From Yanghanlia caeni (lineage in GTDB: Bacteria > Pseudomonadota > Gammaproteobacteria > Burkholderiales > Burkholderiaceae_B), in NCBI GenBank assembly GCA_030733815.1, contig JAUZQE010000004.1, positions 1-64,000 of the forward strand: 64,000 nucleotides of DNA, in the 5' to 3' direction. Of the stretch, positions 8,930 to 20,184 are shown one piece after another. The position numbers and the translations under genes are program-made. Every line of letters begins with the position of its first letter. Position 1 is the first letter of the stretch. The notes under the pieces were generated by a model. It made no database searches. It worked only from the letters and a program-made list of their open reading frames with translations, and had not been told where the DNA came from.

Positions 8930-9009
8930 TGAGTACCTTGAGTTCGGCCTCCGGCCGCGGCAACGTGGCTGCGCGAACTGACGGTTTGCCCACAGGCGAG
9001 GCACAGGCG

Positions 9010-10140
9010 ATGGCACGCCCCTGGAATTTCTCGGCGGGCCCGTCGGCGCTTCCGCTGGAAGTACTTGAGCAGGCGGCGCGCGAAATGACCAACTGGCACG
9101 GCAGCGGCATGTCGGTCATGGAAATGAGCCATCGCGGCAAACACTTCACGCAGATCCGCGACGAGGCCGTGGCCGACCTGCGCGAACTGCTGTCAGTACC
9201 CGAAAATTTTCACATTTTGTTCATGCAGGGCGGTGCCACGGCTGAAAATGCCATCGTGCCCATGAACCTCATTGGCCGCAACGGGGCCGGCAAGGCCGAT
9301 TACGTGCTGTCGGGCTCGTGGTCGAACAAATCGTACAAGGAAGCGCAGCGCTATGGTGACATCGCCGTGGCGGCCTCCAGCGGCGCTGCCGCAGAGATCG
9401 ACGGCGCGCAGTACGGGCCCTGGACCTGGTTTCCGGCTCCGGAAACCTGGCGCGTCAGGTCCGATGCGGCGTATCTGCACCTGTGCGGCAACGAAACGAT
9501 CGGCGGGGTGGAATTCACCGACTGGCCCGACATGGCCGGGCTCGGCGCCCCCGACGTGCCTCTGGTGGTCGATGCTTCGTCGCACTTCCTGTCGCGGCCT
9601 ATCGATTTCACACGGGTGGGTATGGTGTACGCCGGCGCGCAGAAGAATGCCGGCCCGGCCGGGGTAACCGTGGTGATCGTGCGCGACGATCTCATCGGTC
9701 ATGCGTTGCCGATCTGCCCGTCGGCGTTCGACTATGCCAACGTGGCCGCGGCGGGTTCCATGTTCAACACGCCTCCCACGTATGCCATTTATATTGCGGG
9801 GCTGGTGTTCAAATGGCTCAAGCGCCAGGGGGGCGTGGCGGCCATCGAAGCGCAGAATATTCGCAAGGCAGAGGCACTTTACAGTTTCCTCGATGCCTCG
9901 AATTTTTATATAACAGCGGTTCATGGGCCGGTACGCTCGCGCATGAATGTGCCGTTCTTCCTGAAAGACGACGCCCTGAACGCGGAATTTCTTGCCCAGG
10001 CAGAAGCGCGCGGGCTGATGCAACTCAAGGGGCACAAGAGCGTAGGCGGAATGCGGGCCTCTCTTTACAATGCCGTGCCTTTTGAAGGCGTTCAGGCACT
10101 GATCTCCTTCATGCAGGAATTCGAACGACAATATGGATAA
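9010..10140 (+). CDS. serC: Phosphoserine aminotransferase SerC
   Basis: 376-residue PLP enzyme of class V aminotransferases, converting 3-phosphohydroxypyruvate plus glutamate to phosphoserine. It also serves the 4-phosphohydroxythreonine step of vitamin B6 synthesis. Family landmarks are [15 protein letters not shown] at the start, [20 protein letters not shown] and the PLP lysine in [13 protein letters not shown]. The start is set at 9010 because family members begin at RPWNFSAGP. An in-frame ATG at 8929, overlapping the gyrA stop, would add 27 low-complexity residues and cannot be excluded. The stop lies 8 nt inside pheA, so serC-pheA-tyrA-aroA-cmk behave as one tightly packed operon. Confidence 0.95.
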   Translation: MARPWNFSAGPSALPLEVLEQAAREMTNWHGSGMSVMEMSHRGKHFTQIRDEAVADLRELLSVPENFHILFMQGGATAENAIVPMNLIGRNGAGKADYVLSGSWSNKSYKEAQRYGDIAVAASSGAAAEIDGAQYGPWTWFPAPETWRVRSDAAYLHLCGNETIGGVEFTDWPDMAGLGAPDVPLVVDASSHFLSRPIDFTRVGMVYAGAQKNAGPAGVTVVIVRDDLIGHALPICPSAFDYANVAAAGSMFNTPPTYAIYIAGLVFKWLKRQGGVAAIEAQNIRKAEALYSFLDASNFYITAVHGPVRSRMNVPFFLKDDALNAEFLAQAEARGLMQLKGHKSVGGMRASLYNAVPFEGVQALISFMQEFERQYG

Positions 10141-11218
10141 CACCCTGTTGGCTCGCTTGCAGCCCTTGCGCCAGCGCATCGACGACATAGATGACCAGAT
10201 CCTCCAGCTTCTGAACGAGCGGGCCCGGGCCGCACAGGCCATTGGCGACATCAAGAAGGAATTCGATGTCGACGGCCCCGTGCTCAAGCCGGAACGCGAA
10301 GCAGACATCATCCGTTCCCTGCAGGCGCGCAACCATGGGCCGTTCACGGCCGAAGCCATCGATGCGGTGTGGACCCAGATCATCTCCACCTGTCGCGGGC
10401 TCGAAAGCGTGCTCACCGTCGCTTACCTGGGCCCGCAGGGTTCGTTTTCCGAACAAGCCGCTTTCGAGCACTTCGGTCATGCCATAGAGCCCGTGCGCTG
10501 CGATTCATTCGACGAAGTGTTCCGGGCCGTCGAGGCCGGGCAGGCCGACGTGGGCGTGGTGCCGGTGGAAAACTCCACTGAAGGCGCGGTGAACCGTACG
10601 CTCGACCTGCTGCTGAATTCGCCGCTCAAGATCATTGGCGAGCGCTCGATCAAGATTCATCACAACCTGCTTACGAAGTCGGGCACCATGGATGGCGTGA
10701 CCCGCATCGTGGCGCACCCCCAAGCGCTTGCGCAGTGTCGCGACTGGCTCACACGGCATTACCCGAACATCAAGCTCGATGCCGCCGCAAGTAACAGCGA
10801 GGCGGCGCGCATGGCGGCAAACGACCCCACCGTGGCGGCGATTGCAGGCGATCATGCCGCCCATGCGTGGGAATTGCAGGCGGTGGCTTCCGGCATACAA
10901 GACGACCCGCAGAACCGCACGCGCTTTCTTGCCGTGGGCAAGATCGAAACGCTGCCCACGGGCGATGACCAGACCAGCATCATCCTGGCCGTGCCCAACC
11001 GCGCGGGTGCCGTTTACACCATGCTGGCACCGCTGGCCGGCAACGGCGTGTCGATGACCCGCTTCGAGTCGCGCCCGGCACGTACCGGCCAGTGGGAATA
11101 CTATTTCTATGTCGACATGCTGGGCCACCGCAACGACCCGAAGGTGGCCAAGGCGTTGGGCGAGCTCAAGAAGGAGGTCGCGTTCTTCAAGGAGCTGGGC
11201 TCCTACCCGCGTCAGTAA
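10133..11218 (+). CDS. pheA: Bifunctional chorismate mutase/prephenate dehydratase
   Basis: 361-residue P-protein, first committed enzyme of phenylalanine synthesis. Residues 1-90 form the AroQ chorismate mutase ([26 protein letters not shown] with catalytic Arg and Lys). Residues about 95-275 form prephenate dehydratase ([28 protein letters not shown] and the NRTRFLAV catalytic Thr-Arg-Phe). The C-terminal ACT domain, with [18 protein letters not shown], binds phenylalanine for feedback inhibition. It starts inside the last codons of serC, and tyrA follows 9 nt later. Domain order and length are normal. Confidence 0.97.
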   Translation: MDNTLLARLQPLRQRIDDIDDQILQLLNERARAAQAIGDIKKEFDVDGPVLKPEREADIIRSLQARNHGPFTAEAIDAVWTQIISTCRGLESVLTVAYLGPQGSFSEQAAFEHFGHAIEPVRCDSFDEVFRAVEAGQADVGVVPVENSTEGAVNRTLDLLLNSPLKIIGERSIKIHHNLLTKSGTMDGVTRIVAHPQALAQCRDWLTRHYPNIKLDAAASNSEAARMAANDPTVAAIAGDHAAHAWELQAVASGIQDDPQNRTRFLAVGKIETLPTGDDQTSIILAVPNRAGAVYTMLAPLAGNGVSMTRFESRPARTGQWEYYFYVDMLGHRNDPKVAKALGELKKEVAFFKELGSYPRQ

Positions 11219-11227
11219 GGCCGCGCC

Positions 11228-12130
11228 ATGGGTGACCATCTGCCGGTCGAGGCCGCCGCGACCCCGCCCGTGCTCGCCGTCGTCGGGGTGGGCCTCATCG
11301 GCGGCTCGTTCGCCGCGGCGCTGCGTGGCGCCGGCGCCGTGAGCCGCGTGCTGGGAGTAGGGCGCAATCGCAAGTCGCTGCAGGAAGCCCGCGAACTGGG
11401 TCTGATCGACGCGCAAGCCAGCCTGCAGGAGGCCGCCGAACAGGCCGACATCATTCTTCTTGCCGTGCCGGTGGGTGCTACGCGCCAGGTGCTGGAAGCC
11501 CTGCGGCCGCACCTGCGATCCGACACGCTCATCACCGACGCCGGCAGCACAAAGGCCGACGTGGTTGCGGCCGCACGCGCCGCCCTCGGCGAGCGCATCG
11601 GCCAGTTCGTTCCGGGGCATCCCATTGCCGGGGCCGAGCAGACCGGCCCCTCGGCCGCCATGCCGCATCTGTACAAAGGCCGTACCATCATCCTTACACC
11701 GCTCGACGAGAACGACGCCCGGGCGCGCCGTCGCATCACGCAGCTGTGGGAGGCCTGCGGGGCACGCGTCGTGCTCATGGACCCGGAACAGCACGACGTC
11801 GTGCTGGCCTCGGTCAGCCACCTGCCGCATTTCCTTTCGTCGGTGTATATGTGGCAGGTGGCCAGTGCCGAAAACTCCGATCTTCGGCTCGAACTCGCCG
11901 GCAGCGGGTTTCGCGACTTCACCCGCATTGCGGCCGGATCGCCCGAAATGTGGCGTGATATCTTTCTGGCAAACCGCGAGGCCATGCTTTCCGAACTGGC
12001 CGAAGTGCGTGCGTCGCTCGACCGGGCCGAGGCCGCCCTGCGCGAGGGCGACGCTGACAAGCTACACGATTTTCTCGAAAAGGCAGCCCTGGCACGACGC
12101 TTCTGGGGCAGCCGGAGCAGATTGCAATGA
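11228..12130 (+). CDS. tyrA: Prephenate dehydrogenase TyrA
   Basis: 300-residue NAD(P)-dependent dehydrogenase of tyrosine synthesis. The Rossmann loop is [17 protein letters not shown] at about residues 18-34. The substrate region has [15 protein letters not shown] with the catalytic His, and SHLPHFLSS follows in the C-terminal helical domain. It carries no fused chorismate mutase or ACT domain, so mutase activity must come from PheA or another protein. The stop overlaps the aroA start by 4 bp (ATGA). Confidence 0.94.
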   Translation: MGDHLPVEAAATPPVLAVVGVGLIGGSFAAALRGAGAVSRVLGVGRNRKSLQEARELGLIDAQASLQEAAEQADIILLAVPVGATRQVLEALRPHLRSDTLITDAGSTKADVVAAARAALGERIGQFVPGHPIAGAEQTGPSAAMPHLYKGRTIILTPLDENDARARRRITQLWEACGARVVLMDPEQHDVVLASVSHLPHFLSSVYMWQVASAENSDLRLELAGSGFRDFTRIAAGSPEMWRDIFLANREAMLSELAEVRASLDRAEAALREGDADKLHDFLEKAALARRFWGSRSRLQ

Positions 12131-13458
12131 CTACACCTTCCATGCCCGATCGGCTGGTATTGCCGCCCGCCGGCAGCGCACGGGGCAGTGTGACGCTGCC
12201 GGGTTCCAAGAGCATCTCCAACCGTGTGCTGCTGCTGTCGGCGCTGGCTCAGGGGCAGACCGAACTGCGTGGTCTGCTCGATTCCGACGACACGCGTGTC
12301 ATGCTCGATTCGCTGCAGCGCCTGGGGGTGCCAATCGAACACGACGCCGGCGGTGTGCTGCGGGTGAGCGGCGCGCCGCGCTTCCCGACCGAGGCCGCCG
12401 AACTGTTTCTTGGCAATGCCGGCACGGCAATACGGCCGCTTACGGCTGCCCTGGCCGTGCTGGGCGGCCATTACACGCTGTCGGGCGTGCCGCGTATGCA
12501 CGAACGGCCCATCGGCGACCTGGTCGACGCGTTGCGGGGGCTGGGCGCAGACATCGATTATCTGGGTACACCGGGTTACCCGCCGCTGCGCATCGGCCGG
12601 GGCAGCCCCGACGCCCGCCGCCCGGTGCGGGTGAAGGGCACCGTGTCCAGCCAGTTTCTCACCGCAGTGCTCATGGCCGCACCGCTGCTGGCCGGGCCGA
12701 GCGGCGAACCCGTGATCGTTGAAGTACAAGGCGAACTCATCTCGAAGCCGTACATCGAGATCACGTTGAACCTGATGCGCCGCTTTGGCGTCGAGGTCGC
12801 GCGCGAGGGCTGGCAGCGCTTCACCATCGCCGGTGGCCAGGCATACCGCTCGCCCGGCGCATACCACATCGAAGGCGACGCTTCGTCGGCGTCGTACTTC
12901 ATGGCGCTGGGCGCCATTGGCGGCGGGCCGGTGCGTATCGCGGGTGCAGGGGCACAAAGCATTCAGGGCGACATGGCCTTCGCCGATGTGGTGCGCGACA
13001 TGGGCGCACAGGTATCGCTGCAGAACGACTCGGTCGAGGTACGCGGCGTGCGCGTTGCCCGGGGCGAGCGGCTGAGGGCCTTTGATCGCGACTTCAATCT
13101 GATCCCCGATGCGGCCATGACCGCCGCGGCCCTGGCTCTGTATGCCGACGGCCCGTGCATGCTGCGCGGCATCGGCAGCTGGCGGGTGAAGGAAACCGAC
13201 CGTATCGCCGCCATGCATGCCGAACTGGCCAAGCTGGGTGCGCGGGTGGAGTCGGGCCCGGACTGGCTCGAGGTGCATCCGCTCGAGACCGGGCAATGGC
13301 GCAGCGCCGAAATTGCCACCTATGATGACCATCGAATGGCCATGTGTTTTTCGCTGGCAGTCTTTGGCGGCGTGCCGGTCACCATTCTCGAGCCCGGCTG
13401 CGTCGCAAAAACCTTCCCCGAATATTTCAGCGTTTATCAGAACCTGGTGCACCCATGA
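12127..13458 (+). CDS. aroA: EPSP synthase AroA
   Basis: 443-residue 3-phosphoshikimate 1-carboxyvinyltransferase of the shikimate pathway, joining PEP to shikimate-3-phosphate. Signature segments are [16 protein letters not shown] near residue 22, [17 protein letters not shown] (PEP/S3P site) and [18 protein letters not shown]. Gly at the position of the first GNAGTA-type glyphosate-contact loop places it with the usual class I enzymes. The C-terminal part has [16 protein letters not shown] and TYDDHRMAM. It is coupled to tyrA and cmk by ATGA overlaps on both sides. Confidence 0.97.
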   Translation: MTTPSMPDRLVLPPAGSARGSVTLPGSKSISNRVLLLSALAQGQTELRGLLDSDDTRVMLDSLQRLGVPIEHDAGGVLRVSGAPRFPTEAAELFLGNAGTAIRPLTAALAVLGGHYTLSGVPRMHERPIGDLVDALRGLGADIDYLGTPGYPPLRIGRGSPDARRPVRVKGTVSSQFLTAVLMAAPLLAGPSGEPVIVEVQGELISKPYIEITLNLMRRFGVEVAREGWQRFTIAGGQAYRSPGAYHIEGDASSASYFMALGAIGGGPVRIAGAGAQSIQGDMAFADVVRDMGAQVSLQNDSVEVRGVRVARGERLRAFDRDFNLIPDAAMTAAALALYADGPCMLRGIGSWRVKETDRIAAMHAELAKLGARVESGPDWLEVHPLETGQWRSAEIATYDDHRMAMCFSLAVFGGVPVTILEPGCVAKTFPEYFSVYQNLVHP

Positions 13459-14126
13459 GCACGAACACTCCCGCCCCAGTCATCACCATCGACGGCCCCA
13501 CTGCTTCCGGCAAGGGCACCATCGCCAGTCTGGTGGCCGATCGGCTGGGCTGGGCGGTGCTCGACAGCGGCGCCCTCTACCGCCTGACGGCGCTCAGCGT
13601 GTTGCGCAGCGGGGTAAACGCCGACGACGTCGACGCCGTGGCGCAGCTGGCCCGTACGCTCAACGTCACGTTCGACGGTGAGCGCATACTGCTCGACGGA
13701 GAAGACGTGGCGCAGGCCATTCGCAAGGAAGACGTGGGCAATCTGGCTTCGCGCATTGCCGCGTACCAGCCGGTACGCGAGGCGCTGCTGCAGCGTCAGC
13801 GCGATTTCCGGCAGGCGCCCGGCCTGGTGGCTGATGGGCGCGACATGGGGACGGTGGTCTTTCCCGATGCGCCGCTCAAGATTTTTCTGGTTGCCAACGT
13901 GCGCGCCAGGGCCGAAAGGCGCTATAAACAGTTGATGGAAAAGGGCTTTTCCGTTAAACTAACCGACCTTTTGGAAGATATGCAGGCGCGCGATGCGCGC
14001 GATGCGGGGCGGGCCAATGCGCCCCTTGTTGCCGCAGCCGATGCCGTAACCATTGATTCGTCTGGCCTTAGCATCGACCAGACGGTGTCGCGGGTGCTTG
14101 CGCTCTGGTCTGAAAGGCAGCCCTGA
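13455..14126 (+). CDS. cmk: Cytidylate kinase Cmk
   Basis: 223-residue nucleoside monophosphate kinase phosphorylating CMP and dCMP with ATP. The P-loop is [19 protein letters not shown] near residue 10. CMP-binding landmarks LDSGALYRL and [19 protein letters not shown] follow, then the LID region [10 protein letters not shown]. The frame extends upstream to 13344 inside aroA, but the ATG at 13455 overlaps the aroA stop by 4 bp and gives the normal length. It is the last gene before rpsA, an order conserved in beta- and gamma-proteobacteria. Confidence 0.96.
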   Translation: MSTNTPAPVITIDGPTASGKGTIASLVADRLGWAVLDSGALYRLTALSVLRSGVNADDVDAVAQLARTLNVTFDGERILLDGEDVAQAIRKEDVGNLASRIAAYQPVREALLQRQRDFRQAPGLVADGRDMGTVVFPDAPLKIFLVANVRARAERRYKQLMEKGFSVKLTDLLEDMQARDARDAGRANAPLVAAADAVTIDSSGLSIDQTVSRVLALWSERQP

Positions 14127-14160
14127 ACCGTTGCAGGGCCGTGTTGTTTTTTATATTTTT
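14120..14160 (+). terminator. Weak terminator or attenuator between cmk and rpsA
   Basis: GCCCTG and CAGGGC (14120-14125, 14134-14139) form a 6-bp stem with an 8-nt loop, followed by GTGTTGTTTTTTATATTTTT. The stem starts in the last codons of cmk. The T-rich tract supports termination, though partial read-through into rpsA is likely given the conserved gene order. Confidence 0.5.
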
Positions 14161-14280
14161 GAAGGCGCTCCCGGCGGGTGTTGCGTAAAGTACGCAGGCT
14201 GCGTGCGGGGGCGGTGTCATTAACTCCACTGGGGAAACCTGGTGTGTTTTTACCGGCCAATTCCGGCCACTGGATCACTA

Positions 14281-15996
14281 ATGTCCACACTCAACATGGA
14301 AGCCGCGCTGGGCGGCGAAAGCTTCGCCGATCTCTTCAACGAAAGCATCAAGAACCAGGATATGAAGGCTGGTGAGGTGATTTCGGCTGAAGTCGTGCGC
14401 ATCGATCACAACTTCGTTGTGGTCAACGCGGGTCTCAAGTCCGAGGCCCTGATTCCTATCGAAGAATTCCTCAACGACCAGGGCGAACTCGAAGTCGAGG
14501 CCGGTGACTTCGTCTCCGTGGCGATCGATTCCCTCGAAAACGGCTATGGCGACACGATCCTGTCGCGTGACCGCGCCAAGCGCCTGTCGGCATGGCTGCA
14601 GCTCGAGCAGGCCCTCGAATCGGGCGAACTGGTCCAGGGCACCATCACCGGCAAGGTGAAGGGCGGCCTCACGGTCATGACCAACGCCATCCGCGCGTTC
14701 CTGCCGGGTTCGCTGGTCGATCTGCGTCCGGTGAAAGACACCACCCCCTACGAGGGCAAGACGCTCGAGTTCAAGGTCATCAAGCTCGACCGCAAGCGCA
14801 ACAACGTGGTGCTGTCGCGCCGTGCAGTGCTGGAAGCCAGCATGGGCGAAGAGCGCCAGAAGCTGCTCGAGACGCTGCACGAAGGTGCCATCGTCAAGGG
14901 TATCGTCAAGAACATCACCGACTACGGTGCGTTCATCGACCTGGGCGGCATCGACGGCCTTCTGCACATCACCGACATGGCCTGGCGCCGTGTGCGTCAC
15001 CCCTCCGAGGTGCTGCAGGTGGGTCAGGAAGTCGAAGCCAAGGTGCTCAAGTTCGACCAGGAAAAGAGCCGCGTGTCGCTGGGCGTCAAGCAGCTGGGCG
15101 AAGATCCCTGGATCGGTCTGGGCCGCCGCTATCCGCAAGGTACGCGTCTGTTCGGCAAGGTCACGAACCTCACCGACTACGGTGCGTTCGTTGAAGTCGA
15201 AGACGGCATCGAAGGTCTGGTGCACGTTTCCGAAATGGACTGGACCAACAAGAACGTCGACCCGCGCAAGGTTGTCACCCTGGGCGAAGAAGTCGAAGTC
15301 ATGGTTCTGGAAATCGACGAAGACCGCCGTCGCATCTCGCTGGGCATGAAGCAGTGCCGCCCCAACCCGTGGGAAGAGTTCTCGATCAACTTCAAGCGCG
15401 GCGACAAGGTTCGCGGTGCCATCAAGTCGATCACCGATTTCGGCGTGTTCGTTGGTCTGCCCGGCGGCATCGACGGCCTGGTGCACTTGTCCGACCTTTC
15501 CTGGAGCGAATCCGGCGAAGAGGCCGTGCGCAACTACAAGAAGGGCGACGAGATCGACGCCGTGGTTCTGGCCATCGACACCGAGAAAGAGCGCATTTCG
15601 CTGGGCGTCAAGCAGCTGGAAGGCGACCCCTTCAACAACTACGTTGCCACCTACGACAAGGGTGCGGTCGTTCAGGGCGTCATCAAGTCGGTCGAGCCCA
15701 AGGGCGCCGTGGTGACCCTGTCGGTCGACGTCGAAGGCTACCTGCGTGCTTCCGAAATGGCCGCCGGCCGTGTCGAAGACGCCACCACAATGTTCCAGCC
15801 GGGCGACGAGATCGAAGCCATGATCCTCAACATCGATCGCAAGTCGCGTTCGATCCAGCTGTCGATCAAGGCGCGCGAAAACGCAGAAACGGCCAGCACC
15901 ATCCAGCGTATGTCCGAAGCCAGCGCATCGTCGGGTACCACCAATCTTGGTGCGCTGCTCAAGGCCAAGCTGGATCAGGCCCGCGACGACGGTTGA
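14281..15996 (+). CDS. rpsA: 30S ribosomal protein S1
   Basis: 571-residue S1, which binds mRNA leaders and brings them to the 30S subunit. Six S1/OB-fold repeats are visible: two divergent N-terminal ones ([34 protein letters not shown]) and four canonical ones with G-x-V-x-x-I-T-D-Y/F-G-A/V-F ([47 protein letters not shown], then a more divergent one). The start [19 protein letters not shown] at 14281 is preferred; the open frame to 14242 has no family support. The 154-nt leader after cmk probably holds the S1 autoregulatory target. Confidence 0.97.
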   Translation: MSTLNMEAALGGESFADLFNESIKNQDMKAGEVISAEVVRIDHNFVVVNAGLKSEALIPIEEFLNDQGELEVEAGDFVSVAIDSLENGYGDTILSRDRAKRLSAWLQLEQALESGELVQGTITGKVKGGLTVMTNAIRAFLPGSLVDLRPVKDTTPYEGKTLEFKVIKLDRKRNNVVLSRRAVLEASMGEERQKLLETLHEGAIVKGIVKNITDYGAFIDLGGIDGLLHITDMAWRRVRHPSEVLQVGQEVEAKVLKFDQEKSRVSLGVKQLGEDPWIGLGRRYPQGTRLFGKVTNLTDYGAFVEVEDGIEGLVHVSEMDWTNKNVDPRKVVTLGEEVEVMVLEIDEDRRRISLGMKQCRPNPWEEFSINFKRGDKVRGAIKSITDFGVFVGLPGGIDGLVHLSDLSWSESGEEAVRNYKKGDEIDAVVLAIDTEKERISLGVKQLEGDPFNNYVATYDKGAVVQGVIKSVEPKGAVVTLSVDVEGYLRASEMAAGRVEDATTMFQPGDEIEAMILNIDRKSRSIQLSIKARENAETASTIQRMSEASASSGTTNLGALLKAKLDQARDDG

Positions 15997-16000
15997 TGGC

Positions 16001-16354
16001 GTGACCAAGTCTGAGTTGATTGCGATACTCGCCGGCCGCTACCCGCAGCTGGCGGTTCGTGATACGGATATCGCGGTCAAGACCATGCTCGAAGCGATGA
16101 CCCAGGCCCTGGCCTCGGGTCAGCGCATCGAGATCCGTGGTTTTGGCAGTTTTTCGTTGTCCGCACGCTCACCGCGCATCGGTCGCAATCCCAAGTCGGG
16201 CGAGAAGGTCATGGTGCCTGGCAAACAGGTGCCGCACTTCAAGGCCGGCAAAGAATTGCGCGAGCGCGTCGATTCCGCCGCGCGCGAGAAACCGGGTGAT
16301 GCCGGATCCGATCCGGCTCCCGGCCGCCGCGTGATGTCTTCCACGGCAGACTGA
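16001..16354 (+). CDS. ihfB: Integration host factor beta subunit
   Basis: 117-residue HU/IHF-family DNA-bending protein that pairs with IHF-alpha. The start is a GTG at 16001, four bases after the rpsA stop, giving [17 protein letters not shown]. Conserved parts are the beta-arm [29 protein letters not shown] and the core [12 protein letters not shown]. It is about 20 residues longer than E. coli IhfB because of a low-complexity tail ([19 protein letters not shown]), common in this family of bacteria. The position after rpsA is the conserved one. Confidence 0.95.
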   Translation: MTKSELIAILAGRYPQLAVRDTDIAVKTMLEAMTQALASGQRIEIRGFGSFSLSARSPRIGRNPKSGEKVMVPGKQVPHFKAGKELRERVDSAAREKPGDAGSDPAPGRRVMSSTAD

Positions 16355-16377
16355 TCGCGGCGGGCACACGGCCTGGC

Positions 16378-16440
16378 AGGCCCCCGTTCCCGAATCTTCC
16401 GGTGCTTTCCGGCAGATTCGGAAGCGGGGGCCTTTCCTTT
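16378..16440 (+). terminator. Terminator of the rpsA-ihfB operon
   Basis: A long imperfect inverted repeat: AGGCCCCCG...CGAATCT pairs with AGATTCG...CGGGGGCCT around a 16-nt loop, followed by TTCCTTT. It is the strongest hairpin between ihfB and lapA. Confidence 0.8.
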
Positions 16441-16499
16441 CATGGCCCGGTGCATTTCCTCGTACAATTGAGCCGTTCGTTGCATCCCTGGAGTCTCGC

Positions 16500-16826
16500 A
16501 TGCGGTATCTGGTCTGGATCCTGCGGCTGATCATCTTTGTCGTGGTGCTGCTGTTCGCGCTCAAGAACACGCAGCCGGTCGACGTCAGTTTCTTTGCCGA
16601 TCATGTCATTGCCGGCGTGCCGCTCATCGTCGTCATGTTGGCGACCTTCGTTCTGGGGGCGCTGCTTGGCCTGCTCATTACCGCGCCGGCCGTCATGCGC
16701 CGCCGCCGCGAGGCCGCGAAGCTGCGTCGCGAACTGGCCCGCCTGGAAGAAAAACACCGTCGGCCGCCCGCTGCGCAAGAGCCCGCAAGCGCGCCTGAAA
16801 CCGTCGCGCCGCTCGCACCGCTGTAA
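16500..16826 (+). CDS. lapA: LPS assembly protein LapA-like membrane protein
   Basis: 108-residue inner-membrane protein with two hydrophobic helices (about residues 5-22 and 42-65, LIVVMLATFVLGALLGLLI) and a basic cytoplasmic tail (RRRREAAKLRRELARLEEKHRR) with coiled-coil character. The middle NTQPVDVSFF is the DUF1049/LapA signature. In E. coli LapA works with LapB in controlling LPS synthesis through FtsH and LpxC. It is followed 26 nt later by lapB, supporting the assignment. A TACAAT at 16463-16468 may be its -10 element. Confidence 0.88.
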   Translation: MRYLVWILRLIIFVVVLLFALKNTQPVDVSFFADHVIAGVPLIVVMLATFVLGALLGLLITAPAVMRRRREAAKLRRELARLEEKHRRPPAAQEPASAPETVAPLAPL

Positions 16827-16852
16827 CGCTTTTCGCTGCCAGAGGGATACTC

Positions 16853-18136
16853 GTGGATTTTCAAACGTGGTGGCTCATATTCGTGCCCTTGCTGTTCGCG
16901 CTGGGGTGGATTGCGGCCCGGGTCGATTTCCGGCAGATGCTGTCGGAAACCCGTTCGCTGCCCAATTCCTATTTCAAGGGCCTCAACTTTCTTCTCAATG
17001 AAGAACCCGACCGGGCGATCGATGCGTTCGTCGAAGTGGCGAAGCTCGATCCGGAAACTACCGAGCTGCATTTCGCGCTGGGCAGCCTGTTCAGGCGGCG
17101 CGGCGAAATGGAACGCGCCATTCGCGTGCACCAGAGCCTGCTGTCGCGTTCCGACCTTCCGCAGGCCGACCGCGAGGCGGCACAGCACGAACTGGCCCAA
17201 GACTTTCTCAAGGCCGGCATGCTCGATCGGGCCGAACAGGCTTACGAGGCGGTGCTCGACACCCGTTTTGCCGTGCCGGCCGTGCGCGCGCTCATACGCA
17301 TCTATGAATCCGAGCACGACTGGCCGCGCGCCATCGATGCGGTGAAGCGCTTGCGCGCGCTGGTCGATGAGCCCGTGCCTCAACTGGTGCACTACCATTG
17401 CGAAATGGCGCTGACGGCGCTTAGCGCCAAGCCGGCCGATCTGGCCGCAGCCGAGGCTGCGCTCGACGCCGCCGACAACGCGGCACGTGAGCTTCGCAAA
17501 GACAACGGCAGCGCCGCCTCGGAAGTACGCATTGCCATTCTGCGCGCGCGTCTGGCGGCGGCGCAGGGCAATTCCGAGGGCGAGCGCAAATATCTGGTGT
17601 CGGTGCTCAACATCGCGCCGCAATACGGCTCGCTGGTGGCGGCAGACGTGCTGGAATCGCATCGGCGCCTGGGCCAGGCCGATGAAGGCCTCGAGCTGCT
17701 GCGCGACCATTACGCGCGCCACCCGTCCCTCGACGTATTCAACGTAATCTTCCGTGAAATCCGGGGCACTCAGGGTCACCGGCCTGCCTGGGCATTCGCA
17801 CGCGAAGCGCTGCGGGCACATCCGTCGATGCTGGGGCTTGACCGCCTGCTGGAAGTGGAACTTGCCATGGGCGAGAAGCGCCCGCTGGAGTATTCCGAAC
17901 TGGCAGGCCACGACGCGAACGGCGAGCCGGGCGCTGCGGCACCGTCTGCAGTGCTCGAAATCGCAGCCGGTGCCGACTTCAGCCTGCTGCGTTCAATCAT
18001 TCACCGTCACACCCAGCGGCTCGACCGCTATGCATGCCGCGTGTGCGGCTTCGAGGCGCGCAACTTCTATTGGCAATGCCCGGGGTGCAACGGCTGGGAA
18101 ACCTATCAACCCCGACGTCTGGAAGAAATCCGATAA
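16853..18136 (+). CDS. lapB: LPS assembly protein LapB (YciM)
   Basis: 427-residue membrane-anchored TPR protein that directs FtsH to degrade LpxC and so balances LPS and phospholipid synthesis. An N-terminal helix (WWLIFVPLLFALGWIAARVDF) is followed by a series of TPR units (for example PDRAIDAFVEVAKLDPETTELHFALGSLFRRRGE). The C-terminal rubredoxin-like metal site has YACRVCGF and WQCPGCNGWETY, with all four Cys present. The start codon is GTG at 16853, with an AGAGGGA site. The stop overlaps hldA by one base, so lapAB and the heptose genes probably form one LPS operon. Confidence 0.94.
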   Translation: MDFQTWWLIFVPLLFALGWIAARVDFRQMLSETRSLPNSYFKGLNFLLNEEPDRAIDAFVEVAKLDPETTELHFALGSLFRRRGEMERAIRVHQSLLSRSDLPQADREAAQHELAQDFLKAGMLDRAEQAYEAVLDTRFAVPAVRALIRIYESEHDWPRAIDAVKRLRALVDEPVPQLVHYHCEMALTALSAKPADLAAAEAALDAADNAARELRKDNGSAASEVRIAILRARLAAAQGNSEGERKYLVSVLNIAPQYGSLVAADVLESHRRLGQADEGLELLRDHYARHPSLDVFNVIFREIRGTQGHRPAWAFAREALRAHPSMLGLDRLLEVELAMGEKRPLEYSELAGHDANGEPGAAAPSAVLEIAAGADFSLLRSIIHRHTQRLDRYACRVCGFEARNFYWQCPGCNGWETYQPRRLEEIR

Positions 18137-19062
18137 TGGCTTTTCCTGTGGAGCGCGTGCGCGACACGAAGATTCTCGTGATCGGCGATATCATGCTCGA
18201 CCGTTACTGGTTCGGCGAGGTCGAGCGCATTTCACCCGAGGCGCCGGTGCCCGTTGTACGTGTGGCGCGCCGTGAAGACCGCCTGGGTGGCGCCGCGAAT
18301 GTGGCGCGCAACATCGTCGCGCTGGGGGCTCAGGCCGTGCTCATGGGCCTGGTCGGGGCCGACGAGGCCGGTGAGCGTGTCGTGGCGCTGGCGGGGCAGG
18401 AGGGCATCGATGCGCGCATGGTGGTCACTCCCTCCATTCACACCACGCTCAAGATGCGTGTGCTGGGCCGGCAGCAGCAGCTACTGCGGGTCGACTTCGA
18501 GGAACTGCCCGAGAACGGCTGCCTGGATGCGCTGATGGGTGCGGCCGAAGCGGCGCTGGCTGATGCCGATATTGTGGTGCTTTCCGATTACGCCAAAGGG
18601 TGCCTTGCACGCGTGCAGGAGGTCATTGCCCTGTGTCGCAGCGCCGGCGTGCCGGTGCTGGTCGATCCCAAAGGGCACGATTACGCCCGTTATCGTGGCG
18701 CAACCATCATTACGCCCAACCGGCTCGAGATGTCGCAGGCGGTGGGGGCGTGGAAGGACGAAGACGATCTCGAACGCCGTGCGCAGGCCCTGCGAGCCGA
18801 ACTCGAGCTCGAAGCGCTGCTCATCACGCGGTCCGAGCAGGGCATGACTCTTTTTACCGACCAGGGGCGCCATCATATCGATGCGCAGGCGCACGAGGTC
18901 TTCGACGTATCGGGCGCGGGCGACACCGTGCTGGCCACGCTTGCCGTATCGCGCGGTGCAGGCCTCGACTGGCAAACCTCGGTGGCATGGGCCAACCGGG
19001 CCGGCGGCATCGTGGTAGGCAAGCTTGGCACTTCCGTGGTTACAGCAGGAGAACTCTCATGA
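18136..19062 (+). CDS. hldA: D-glycero-beta-D-manno-heptose-7-phosphate kinase
   Basis: 308-residue PfkB/ribokinase-family enzyme that phosphorylates heptose-7-phosphate at C1 on the way to ADP-heptose for LPS inner core. Landmarks are the N-terminal [37 protein letters not shown] and the C-terminal [15 protein letters not shown] holding the catalytic Asp. It corresponds to domain I of E. coli HldE; the adenylyltransferase domain is absent, so a separate hldC must lie elsewhere. The frame opens earlier at 18034 inside lapB, but the ATG overlapping the lapB stop fits the family start. Confidence 0.94.
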   Translation: MAFPVERVRDTKILVIGDIMLDRYWFGEVERISPEAPVPVVRVARREDRLGGAANVARNIVALGAQAVLMGLVGADEAGERVVALAGQEGIDARMVVTPSIHTTLKMRVLGRQQQLLRVDFEELPENGCLDALMGAAEAALADADIVVLSDYAKGCLARVQEVIALCRSAGVPVLVDPKGHDYARYRGATIITPNRLEMSQAVGAWKDEDDLERRAQALRAELELEALLITRSEQGMTLFTDQGRHHIDAQAHEVFDVSGAGDTVLATLAVSRGAGLDWQTSVAWANRAGGIVVGKLGTSVVTAGELS

Positions 19063-20048
19063 TCGTGGTGACGGGCGGAGCCGGTTTTATCGGCAGCAAT
19101 CTGGTGCGGGGCCTGAACCGCCGCGGCTATACCAATATTCTTGTGGTCGACGATCTCACCGAAGGCGACAAATTCCGCAACCTGGTGGGCTGCGAGATCG
19201 CCGATTACCAGCATAAAGACGACTTTCGCCTGCGTGTGAAACAGGGCGACTTCGGCGTGGTCGAGGCCGTGCTGCATCAGGGGGCGTGTTCCGACACCAC
19301 CGAACGCAACGGGCATTACATGCTCGACAACAACTATCAGGTCACGCTCGAACTCTTCGAGCTGTGCCAGGCTCGACGCATTCCGTTCATTTATGCGTCG
19401 TCGGCGGCCGTGTATGGTGCGGGGCCGGTGTATGTCGAAGACCCGGCCAACGAGCGCCCGCTGAATGTGTACGGGTACTCAAAATACCTGTTCGACCAGG
19501 TGCTGCGCCGTCGCATGCGTGAGCTGGCCGCGCCGGTGGTGGGGCTGCGCTACTTCAACGTATACGGCCCCCAGGAACAGCACAAAGGCCGTATGGCCTC
19601 GGTCGCTTTTCACAACTACAACGAATTCATGCAGGGCGGTCACGTGCGCCTGTTCGGCGGCTGGGACGGCTATGGCGACGGCGGGCAGATGCGCGACTTC
19701 ATTCACGTCGACGACGTGGTGAACGTGAACCTGCACTTCATCGATCACGCGGAAGTCTCCGGCATCTTCAATTGCGGCACCGGGCGCGCGCAGCCGTTCA
19801 ACGACGTTGCCTCCAGCGTGGTCAACAGCATTCGGCGCGCGCGTGGCGAGGCCGAACTGTCGCTCGACGAGCTGGTTGCGCAGGGCCTGCTGCGCTATAT
19901 CCCGTTCCCGGACGACCTCAAGGGCCGTTATCAGAGCCACACGCAGGCCGACCTGACCCAGCTTCGCGCGGCCGGCTACGAGCAGCCCTTCCGCGACGTG
20001 CAGGCCGGCGTGGCGCAGTACGTTCAGCAGCTGTTGGCCCAACAGTAG
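19059..20048 (+). CDS. hldD: ADP-L-glycero-D-manno-heptose 6-epimerase
   Basis: 329-residue extended short-chain dehydrogenase that inverts C6 of ADP-heptose, last step before LPS core assembly. The NADP-binding loop is [20 protein letters not shown] at residues 4-23; the catalytic Tyr-x3-Lys is in [32 protein letters not shown] is characteristic of HldD. The ATG at 19059 overlaps the hldA stop by 4 bp (ATGA), and a GGAGAA site lies upstream. The longer frame to 18600 reads through hldA and is not the gene. Confidence 0.96.
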   Translation: MIVVTGGAGFIGSNLVRGLNRRGYTNILVVDDLTEGDKFRNLVGCEIADYQHKDDFRLRVKQGDFGVVEAVLHQGACSDTTERNGHYMLDNNYQVTLELFELCQARRIPFIYASSAAVYGAGPVYVEDPANERPLNVYGYSKYLFDQVLRRRMRELAAPVVGLRYFNVYGPQEQHKGRMASVAFHNYNEFMQGGHVRLFGGWDGYGDGGQMRDFIHVDDVVNVNLHFIDHAEVSGIFNCGTGRAQPFNDVASSVVNSIRRARGEAELSLDELVAQGLLRYIPFPDDLKGRYQSHTQADLTQLRAAGYEQPFRDVQAGVAQYVQQLLAQQ

Positions 20049-20184
20049 CTTCCCCACGGTAGCTTCAACAATGGATTCCGGCCGTCACAGGGTCTGGGCG
20101 GCGGCGCGCCACTGAATCACCATGAGGGCTGGGCTCCGTGACGCCGGCATCCCGTCGGCGAGCGGGCCGTTTCAGGAGGCCGTC

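Noticed and set aside
8929-9009. N-terminal extension of serC from an ATG overlapping the gyrA stop
   Set aside because: The 27 residues are low-complexity and not part of the family; the SerC start RPWNFSAGP follows the ATG at 9010. It is noted as an alternative only.
11212-13452. 746-residue open frame on the minus strand
   Set aside because: It is antisense to tyrA and aroA, which are certain from their motifs. Long antisense frames are common in such GC-rich DNA.
18600-19058. Upstream extension of hldD, giving 482 residues
   Set aside because: The extra part is hldA in another frame; the NADP-binding motif of hldD starts directly after the ATG at 19059.
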